This document shows positions 1-4,357 of a DNA stretch of 5,580 nucleotides, piece after piece. Both the position numbers and the translations under genes were made by a program. Location: positions 1 to 5,580 of the forward strand of contig CAYYKK010000412.1 of NCBI GenBank assembly GCA_964467935.1, in the 5' to 3' direction. Origin of the DNA: CAYYKK01 sp964467935 (GTDB taxonomy: Bacteria; Myxococcota_A; Polyangia; Polyangiales; Polyangiaceae). Under the pieces are notes generated by a model. That model was not told the DNA's origin. It ran no database searches and saw only the letters and a program-made list of their open reading frames with translations. Every line of letters starts with the position of its first letter. Within the stretch, counting starts at the first letter, position 1.

Positions 1-22
1 GGAACGACCGCCGTTCGTCTGC

Positions 23-28
23 TACGCT
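23..28 (+). promoter_or_regulatory. -10-like element (TACGCT) of a likely leaderless promoter
   Basis: TACGCT fits the TANNNT form of a bacterial -10 element and lies exactly 7 nt before the GTG at 36. Transcription would start at or next to the GTG, giving a leaderless mRNA. No Shine-Dalgarno sequence is visible in the bases before the GTG. The -35 region would lie at or beyond the left edge and cannot be judged. The same layout recurs upstream of the minus-strand gene starting at 3403. The call is an inference from spacing. Confidence 0.4.
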
Positions 29-35
29 GCTCCGC

Positions 36-1403
36 GTGACCCGAGGGCGTGGGCAGGTTCGTGCTCGACGAGAGCGCCTCGCGGAGCGCGCGCCCGCGTC
101 ATGGCGCGTCGCTGCGCCCCTGCTCGCCCTCGGCGCCTTGCTGATGGGCTGCCGTCACGCGGGGCCCGGCGCCGAGAGCGCCCTCGCTCGGGGGGGACGC
201 GAGGGCGAGCTGCCCGCGTGGCTCCCGCCCTACTCGGCGGAGCAAGAGAAGCTCCTCGCCCCCGGCTCGGCCCCCGTGCAGGTGCCCGCGCCTCGGACGT
301 TCCCGAACCTCGCGCGCTTCGGCTACGCCGCTGATCGCGTGCTCGTCGATCCGCGCGAGGCCGTGCGGGTCACGCAGATGGTCGCCGAGGTCGTCGAGAA
401 GTCCCCGCGTCAATACGCGCTGCAAGACGCGCGACCGGAGCTCGCGAACTGGGTCGCGCAGTACGGCCCTCCGGGCGAGGACGAGCCGGACGGCTGGAAG
501 ATCGCCGCCGTCGACGGGGTCGGCGAGGCGCGGCTCGTCCCCGCGACGTACACGGCCGACGCGAGGTCGAAGTTCGACGAAGCGGTCGAGAAGGAGCGCG
601 CCGGCGACGGGCCCGACGCGATCGCGCTCCTCGACGCCGCGAACCGCGAGAGCCCGGACGTCCCTGCGATCCACGTCGCGCTCGCGCACGCGCTGGAGGC
701 GTCGGCGCCGGAGCGCGCGGAGAGCGAGTACCGACGCGCGGTCGAGGTCGATCCCACGCTCGCGACGGCGCACACGGGGCTCTCGGCGCTCCTGTCGAAG
801 CGGGGCGACCTCACGGGCGCTCGCAAGGAGCTCGCCCACGCGCTCGCGTACCATCCGAAGAGCACGGTCGCCCTCGCGCTCGCCGCCGCGATGACGAAGG
901 GGCCGCCGAAGCGGGCCCGCATCGAGCCGTTCGCGGTCTTCCTCGACGTCGACGCGATGGGCGTCATCCACGTGGCCGCGCCGCCGACGCCCGGGGCGCG
1001 CATGTACGCGGGGTGTCGCGCGATCTTCCGCTACGAGCCCGAGCTCCGCGCGTCGCTCTTCGAGATGCCGCAGGACGAGCCGTACTTCCTCACGGCCGTC
1101 GAGGAGATGCTCTGCACCGAGTCGGCGATCGGCGCGCTGCTCATCGAGCGCGGCAACGCGAGCGAGGAGGGCAGAAAGCCCACGCCCGATCCGCAGACCG
1201 AGGCACTCCTTCGGCTCGCGCACACCGACGGGCTCCTCGGCTACGTCATGTTCGAAGTGCTCGGAAAGCGGCGCCCGGAGCGAGCTCGCACGGCGCCGTC
1301 GAGCGTTCACCAGGCGATGGTCGGGTACGTCGAGAAGTACCTCCTCGACTACGACGCGTCGGGCGAGGACGGCCGGTTCGTCGCCGTGTCGGAGCGACCA
1401 TGA
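36..1403 (+). CDS. TPR-repeat lipoprotein of unknown function
   Basis: This is a predicted exported lipoprotein of 455 residues. An Arg-rich N-terminal region (1-24) is followed by a hydrophobic stretch (25-37) and a lipobox L36-M37-G38-C39. Cys39 would be lipidated and Arg40 follows it, so there is no Asp inner-membrane retention signal. A Pro/Ala/Glu-rich region runs to about residue 100. Residues 175-285 form about three TPR-like helix pairs, with the typical 'A...Y..A...P....A' spacing around 'EYRRAVEVDPTLATAHTGL'. TPRs usually bind partner proteins. The C-terminal part (about 295-455) is not a family I recognise; it holds Cys327 and Cys360, which could form a disulfide. GTG 36 was chosen because a -10-like TACGCT lies 7 nt upstream and the next in-frame starts would delete the signal peptide. 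The frame has no stop upstream to the window edge, so a longer protein cannot be excluded. The stop overlaps the next start (ATGA), implying an operon with the CAP protein. Confidence 0.8.
   Translation: MTRGRGQVRARRERLAERAPASWRVAAPLLALGALLMGCRHAGPGAESALARGGREGELPAWLPPYSAEQEKLLAPGSAPVQVPAPRTFPNLARFGYAADRVLVDPREAVRVTQMVAEVVEKSPRQYALQDARPELANWVAQYGPPGEDEPDGWKIAAVDGVGEARLVPATYTADARSKFDEAVEKERAGDGPDAIALLDAANRESPDVPAIHVALAHALEASAPERAESEYRRAVEVDPTLATAHTGLSALLSKRGDLTGARKELAHALAYHPKSTVALALAAAMTKGPPKRARIEPFAVFLDVDAMGVIHVAAPPTPGARMYAGCRAIFRYEPELRASLFEMPQDEPYFLTAVEEMLCTESAIGALLIERGNASEEGRKPTPDPQTEALLRLAHTDGLLGYVMFEVLGKRRPERARTAPSSVHQAMVGYVEKYLLDYDASGEDGRFVAVSERP
1391..1394 (+). promoter_or_regulatory. 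Ribosome binding site GGAG for the CAP-domain gene
   Basis: GGAG lies 5 nt before the ATG at 1400, inside the last codons of the upstream lipoprotein gene. It fixes the start of the CAP-domain gene at 1400, although the reading frame is open for 129 codons further upstream. The ATGA stop/start overlap together with this site fits translational coupling. Confidence 0.6.
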
Positions 1404-2593
1404 GCCAAACGCTTCGCGTCCTGCTCGGTGCGGTCGGCCTCTCGCTCGGCCTCTCGATCGTCGTCGCCGCTCCTCTCGGCGCGCGGGCGGATGGGCTCGC
1501 CGCGGCGCCGCCGCTGCCCTGGCGCCTGACGACGCGGTCACCCGATCCGGACGCGTCGAGCGGGGACGACTCCGCCATCTACAAGATCTGTGGGCGCACC
1601 GACGCGTCGCTCGTGCAGGTCGCGGGGAGGAACGTGGGGCGACAGCTCCGGGGCGAGCCGCCGTTCGCCTCCGACGAGCTCGGCTGGACGCTGCGCGCTG
1701 CCGGCGCGCCCGAGGTCTGGCCGCGCGCGTGGTCGATCGAGGGCGGCAAGCTCGAGGAGGCGGACGTCCAGAAGCGGGTGACCGAGTGGAGCGAGCAGAT
1801 GCACCCGCTCGGGGAGCGGCGCTGTGGTGTCTCGCGCGCGACCTCGCGCGCGGGCGTGAGCGTCGTCAGCGTCGTCGCCGTGGACGCGCTCGCCGATCTC
1901 GATCCGCTGCCGACGCTCGCGCGCACGGGAGAGTGGGTGAAGCTCAAGGGGCACATGCTCGTCCCGGCCACCGAGGCGAAGGTGGTCCTGCTCGGGCCGC
2001 GTGGCCTGCCCAAGACGGTGCTCGCGAGCTTGGACGATCAGGGCGAGATCCGCGCGACGTTCTCCGTCGATCAGCCCGGCGTCTGGTTCGTCCAAGTGCT
2101 CGCCACCGTCTCGACGGGGCCGCGCCCCGTGCTCGAGGCGTACATCCACGCGGGCACGATGCCGCCCGATCACTTCGCCGAGTCGCCCGCGCCCGGCGAG
2201 GATGCGGGGCAGAACGCGCCCAGCGACGTCGAGGGCGTGCGACGCATGGTGAACGCCGCGCGCGCCGCCGAGGGGCTCGCCGCGCTCACCGCCGATCCCC
2301 GCCTGGATCAGCTCGCGCAGGAGCACGCGCAGCGGATGTTCGACACGAAGACCGTCGGCCACGACGTCGGCAACGGCGACCCCCGCAGCCGCGTCGCCGC
2401 CGCGGGGATCAGCTCGCGCGCGACGGGCGAGAACGTCGCGGCGGCGTCGACCCTCGAGCGCGCCCACCGCGCCCTCTGGGCGAGCCCGTCGCACCGAGGC
2501 AACGTGCTCGAGAAGCGCTTCTCGAACCTCGGCATCGGCGTGGTGAAGGGCCCCGACGGTCGCGTGTGGGTCGCCGAGATCTTCACCGGCTGA
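1400..2593 (+). CDS. Secreted CAP (SCP/YkwD-like) domain protein
   Basis: This is an exported protein of 397 residues in three parts. A signal peptide (1-30) ends in ARA-DG. Residues 58-165 form an unfamiliar domain with the only two cysteines, C64 and C142, a likely disulfide. Residues 172-252 look like a beta-sandwich (Ig-like) domain with short alternating strands and 'LLGPRGLPKTV'. After a Pro/Glu/Ala linker, residues 276-397 are a CAP domain. It shows the N-terminal helix 'VNAARAAEGL', H321 in GHD, E344 in GEN, H365 in SPSHRGN and a final strand 'VWVAEIF', ending four residues after E393. Bacterial CAP proteins are extracytoplasmic; their activities are mostly unknown, with lipid or peptide binding and proteolysis proposed. 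From memory, the same three-part layout recurs in other Myxococcota. The start follows from the ATGA overlap with the lipoprotein gene, the GGAG at 1391 and the signal peptide. The fold is well supported; the role of the N-terminal half is unknown. Confidence 0.88.
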   Translation: MSQTLRVLLGAVGLSLGLSIVVAAPLGARADGLAAAPPLPWRLTTRSPDPDASSGDDSAIYKICGRTDASLVQVAGRNVGRQLRGEPPFASDELGWTLRAAGAPEVWPRAWSIEGGKLEEADVQKRVTEWSEQMHPLGERRCGVSRATSRAGVSVVSVVAVDALADLDPLPTLARTGEWVKLKGHMLVPATEAKVVLLGPRGLPKTVLASLDDQGEIRATFSVDQPGVWFVQVLATVSTGPRPVLEAYIHAGTMPPDHFAESPAPGEDAGQNAPSDVEGVRRMVNAARAAEGLAALTADPRLDQLAQEHAQRMFDTKTVGHDVGNGDPRSRVAAAGISSRATGENVAAASTLERAHRALWASPSHRGNVLEKRFSNLGIGVVKGPDGRVWVAEIFTG

Positions 2594-2624
2594 CCTTCGC
2601 CTCTCGCGCGCGCTCCGTCAGCCG
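2587..2624. terminator. Candidate bidirectional terminator between convergent genes
   Basis: CGGCTGAC (2587-2594) is repeated as its exact reverse complement GTCAGCCG (2617-2624), giving an 8-bp stem with a 22-nt loop that contains a GC-alternating run. The stop codon of the CAP gene (TGA, 2591-2593) lies in the left arm. The stop codon of the minus-strand gene (TCA on this strand, 2618-2620) lies in the right arm. The structure is symmetric and could act on transcripts from both sides. There is no T-tract on either side, so it is not a classical intrinsic terminator. Confidence 0.4.
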
Positions 2625-3403
2625 TGCACGGCCTTGCCGAAGGCGCGCATCCACTCGCTCTCGTCACCCGAGAGCGGGCCCTTCTCGACGGCGGCGAGGT
2701 TCTCTTCGAGCTGGGCTCGGCTCGCAGGCCCCGTGAGCGCGAGGTCGACGTGCGGGCTCGACAGCTGGAACCGGTAGCAGTCGCCCGCGGTCATCGCGCG
2801 ACCGTCCCAGCCCTTCGGCTTCTTCAAGAGCCGCCTCCACGCCGTGCCCGTGTAGGCGAGGATCGAAGGCCGCTCGCTTTGGACGTGCGGGAAGATGTCG
2901 CGCTCCGCGCCGGGGTGCGCGGCGTTGTAGCGGATCATGAGGAGATCGAGCGGGGAGGTCTCCGCGAGCTTCCCCGCGCGCGGTCGGTCGTGGATGCTGA
3001 CGCCGCTCGAGCGCACCGTGCCGCTCTCGCGCAGGTGGACGAGCTCGCGCTCCGTCGTGCTCGTCCAAGCGGCGCCGACGCCCACCCAGCCGAGCAGGAA
3101 CAGGTCGAGGTAGTCGGTGCCGAGCGACTTGAGGAGGCTCTCCGCCCCGCGGCGGACGCCCCAGCCGAACCACCCGACCGTCGGGAAGCCCGCGACGACG
3201 ATGTCCTCGCGCCGCTCCTGGATCGCCGCGCGCAGCGGGTTCTTCATGCTCTTTCCGCGCGACGTCCAGAGGAAGAAGTTCACCCCTCGATCCATCGCGG
3301 CGCGCACGCCGTCTTCGTCGATCCCGTAGTTCGCCGCGAGGCCGAGGCGGTGGACCTGCTTGCCGCCGAAGGCCTTGGGGGCGCGGTGGAGCCAGTCGTT
3401 CAT
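2618..3403 (-). CDS. Divergent aldo/keto reductase-like protein lacking the classical catalytic tetrad
   Basis: This is a predicted cytosolic TIM-barrel protein of 261 residues, shorter than typical AKRs (about 280-340). Family features include 'HRLGLAANYG' (18-27), 'AMDRGVNFF' (36-44), 'LKSLGTDYLDLFLLGW' (91-106), and the C-terminal cofactor segment 'LTGPASRAQLEENL' (223-236), equivalent to the stretch that grips the NADP phosphate/adenine. The four classical catalytic positions appear replaced: Asp by L45, Tyr by about G50, Lys by F73 and His by G105. Other motifs, 'IRYNAAHPGAERDIFPH' (157-173) and 'DCYRF' (208-212), are unlike classical AKRs. From memory they mark a clade of AKR-like proteins present in several bacterial phyla. 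The protein may bind NAD(P)H but use other residues, or have a non-enzymatic role; the substrate is unknown. The ATG at 3403 lacks a Shine-Dalgarno sequence but has TACCAT 7 nt upstream. The gene converges on the CAP gene and is divergent from the 3493 gene. The fold is likely; activity is doubtful. Confidence 0.85.
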   Translation of the reverse strand: MNDWLHRAPKAFGGKQVHRLGLAANYGIDEDGVRAAMDRGVNFFLWTSRGKSMKNPLRAAIQERREDIVVAGFPTVGWFGWGVRRGAESLLKSLGTDYLDLFLLGWVGVGAAWTSTTERELVHLRESGTVRSSGVSIHDRPRAGKLAETSPLDLLMIRYNAAHPGAERDIFPHVQSERPSILAYTGTAWRRLLKKPKGWDGRAMTAGDCYRFQLSSPHVDLALTGPASRAQLEENLAAVEKGPLSGDESEWMRAFGKAVHG

Positions 3404-3410
3404 GGCGTCG

Positions 3411-3416
3411 ATGGTA
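3411..3416 (-). promoter_or_regulatory. -10-like element (TACCAT) of a likely leaderless promoter
   Basis: Read on the minus strand, TACCAT fits TANNNT and is separated from the ATG at 3403 by exactly 7 nt, so the transcript would begin at or next to the start codon. The nearest purine-rich stretch (GGGAG) ends about 19 nt before the ATG, too far for a ribosome binding site. No good -35 element is seen. The layout matches the one at positions 23-38. Confidence 0.42.
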
Positions 3417-3448
3417 GGCCGACTCCCTTGCCTCCGCCCGAAAAACCT

Positions 3449-3466
3449 GGTCCGAAGGAGGTCCGA
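3449..3466 (+). repeat. Direct repeat GGTCCGA with 11-bp spacing, enclosing a perfect Shine-Dalgarno sequence
   Basis: GGTCCGA occurs at 3449-3455 and again at 3460-3466, a centre-to-centre distance of 11 bp, about one helical turn. Between and across the copies lies AAGGAGGT (3455-3462), a perfect match to the anti-Shine-Dalgarno end of 16S rRNA. No start codon follows it at a useful distance. It sits in the 89-bp divergent region, about 33 bp upstream of the minus-strand -10-like element. It could be an operator for either gene, a ribosome standby site, or chance. Confidence 0.35.
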
Positions 3467-3482
3467 CGGGCGCCTCGCCGGC

Positions 3483-3487
3483 AGGAG
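3483..3487 (+). promoter_or_regulatory. Ribosome binding site AGGAG for the 3493 gene
   Basis: AGGAG lies 5 nt before the ATG at 3493, standard spacing. The site fixes the start of the membrane protein gene and agrees with the signal peptide that begins there. A stronger Shine-Dalgarno match 31 nt before the ATG is too far away to serve this start directly. Confidence 0.65.
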
Positions 3488-3492
3488 ACGAG

Positions 3493-4125
3493 ATGAGACG
3501 AGCTATCTATGGCATCGTAGCTGCATTTGTTTTGCAGATGCCGTACGTGGCGTGGGCCGAGGGAGACGCGAGCGACCGGGCGGGGGACGGGCCCCCAGCC
3601 GACGGGCCTTCGAGCGACGATCTCGGGGGCATGCCGGCGGTCGATCCGAGCGAGCCCGCGCCGCTGGTCGATCCCGCGCTGTCGCGCGGCCGAGGCTCGG
3701 ACGCATTCGACCCGACGCCGACGCCACCCTTCGCGAAGCGAAACGACATCCCGGGGATCGTGCTCCTCGGTCTCGGCGCGGCGGGCGTGGGGATCGGCAT
3801 CGCGGGGGTCGTGGTCGGTGGTCACCAGGGCACCATCGCCGAGCGCGACGCGGCCTCCATCAAGAAGGACGGCGGGCTGTGTCAGCCGACGACGCCGGGC
3901 TTCGCGTCCCGTTGCAGCGCCGTGAGCGACGCCGCCTCGGCGCACAACACTTGGCAGAAGGTCGGTCGCGGCGGGCTCGCGATCGGCGTCGCCTGCGCCG
4001 TCGCGGGCATCGTGTACCTCTTGTGGCCCGAGGGGCGACCGGCCGCGCGCAAGGGCTCGGCGTTGCTCCTGCCGTTCGCGGGGCCGGGCGAGGGCGGGCT
4101 CGTGCTCACGGGAGCGGCGCTGTGA
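3493..4125 (+). CDS. Exported protein with two membrane helices and a two-cysteine loop, unknown function
   Basis: The protein has 210 residues and no family that I can name. A signal peptide 'MRRAIYGIVAAFVLQ...AWA-EG' would be cleaved near residue 22. Residues 23-83 are a disordered Pro/Asp/Gly/Ser-rich stretch. Helix one is at about 87-109, very rich in Gly, Ile and Val. The loop 110-156 holds C130 and C141, a possible disulfide pair. Helix two is at about 157-178, ending 'YLLWPEG'. The tail ends in small and hydrophobic residues ('GGLVLTGAAL'). The helix-CxnC loop-helix-'WP' layout resembles the C-terminal membrane segment I recall from many myxobacterial envelope proteins, some with TPR domains; here it stands without such a domain. 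The start is supported by AGGAG at 3483. Nine of codons 2-14 end in A or T, unlike the rest of the gene. The stop overlaps the GTG of the small lipoprotein gene (GTGA), so the two are probably co-expressed. Confidence 0.75.
   Translation: MRRAIYGIVAAFVLQMPYVAWAEGDASDRAGDGPPADGPSSDDLGGMPAVDPSEPAPLVDPALSRGRGSDAFDPTPTPPFAKRNDIPGIVLLGLGAAGVGIGIAGVVVGGHQGTIAERDAASIKKDGGLCQPTTPGFASRCSAVSDAASAHNTWQKVGRGGLAIGVACAVAGIVYLLWPEGRPAARKGSALLLPFAGPGEGGLVLTGAAL
3511..3542 (+). repeat. Imperfect inverted repeat (hairpin) in the signal-peptide codons of the 3493 gene
   Basis: CTGCA (3521-3525) pairs with TGCAG (3533-3537) around a 7-nt T-rich loop TTTGTTT. Outside it, GGCAT (3511-3515) pairs with ATGCC (3538-3542). 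The only break is a 5-nt bulge, CGTAG, on the left arm. That makes 10 base pairs starting 18 nt after the A of the start codon. The stretch 3501-3540 has only 17 G/C of 40, far below its surroundings. A role in translation control is possible but unproven. Confidence 0.4.
4111..4114 (+). promoter_or_regulatory. Ribosome binding site GGAG for the small lipoprotein gene
   Basis: GGAG lies 7 nt before the GTG at 4122, within the last codons of the upstream gene. It decides the start of the 72-residue lipoprotein, whose frame is open far upstream. The GTG overlaps the preceding TGA stop. Confidence 0.5.
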
Positions 4126-4340
4126 GCCGGCGCGCCGTCGCCATCGTGATCGGCGTCGTCGCCGTCGCCGCGGTCGCGTCGTGCGCCGACATGGACCAGT
4201 GCTCGCTCGGGCTCTGCGCGCCGGCGTGTCCGGCGGTCGTCACCACCTCCGCGACGGGCACCGGCGGCGCAGGTGGAGCCGGCGGGGCGGGCGGCTCGTC
4301 GGTCTGCTCCCCTCGCGGGACCGTCACGTCGGGCAACTGA
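4122..4340 (+). CDS. Small Cys-rich lipoprotein with Gly/Ala linker
   Basis: This is a predicted lipoprotein of 72 residues. 'SRRAVAIVIGVVAVAA' forms the charged start and hydrophobic core, and V18-A19-S20-C21 is the lipobox, with Ala at +2. The mature chain of 52 residues has four further cysteines, C27, C32, C36 and C62. Residues 45-58 are a Thr/Gly/Ala linker with three Gly-Gly-Ala units written with different codons. Such linkers are common in myxobacterial lipoproteins, where they usually lead to a larger domain; here only 14 residues follow before the stop. The start is GTG inside GTGA, overlapping the stop of the membrane protein gene, with GGAG 7 nt upstream. The gene ends 17 bp before the convergent minus-strand gene. 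It may be a complete small surface lipoprotein or the remaining N-terminus of a longer one; the DNA beyond the stop is occupied by the convergent gene. The function is unknown, perhaps in partnership with the preceding membrane protein. Confidence 0.68.
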   Translation: MSRRAVAIVIGVVAVAAVASCADMDQCSLGLCAPACPAVVTTSATGTGGAGGAGGAGGSSVCSPRGTVTSGN

Positions 4341-4357
4341 TCGGCGCGATCTCCGCG

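Noticed and set aside
1013..1399. In-frame upstream extension of the CAP gene (129 codons)
   Set aside because: It overlaps the lipoprotein gene, its translation is Arg-rich noise, and it would bury the signal peptide that begins at 1400 right after a GGAG.
1434..1456. Tandem copy of TCGGCCTCTCG, 12 bp apart
   Set aside because: It encodes the repeated GLSL/GLSI of the hydrophobic core of the signal peptide; ordinary low complexity in such a segment.
99..1541. Long open frame (480 codons) on the minus strand opposite the TPR lipoprotein gene
   Set aside because: The translation is almost entirely Arg, Ala, Glu and Gly without domains or hydrophobic patterning, as expected from the complement of a GC-rich gene. 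The plus-strand frame has a lipobox and TPRs.
1538..2494. Minus-strand open frame of 318 codons opposite the CAP gene
   Set aside because: It is Arg/Ala-rich low-complexity protein lying wholly within the clear CAP-domain gene; there is no plausible start signal.
2624..3496. Plus-strand open frame of 290 codons opposite the reductase-like gene
   Set aside because: The translation is charged low-complexity sequence, whereas the minus strand gives recognisable aldo/keto reductase motifs.
4339..4351. GATCG-GCG-CGATC hairpin after the small lipoprotein gene as a terminator
   Set aside because: It has only 5 bp with a 3-nt loop, and the motif is expected often by chance in this base composition; there is no T-tract.
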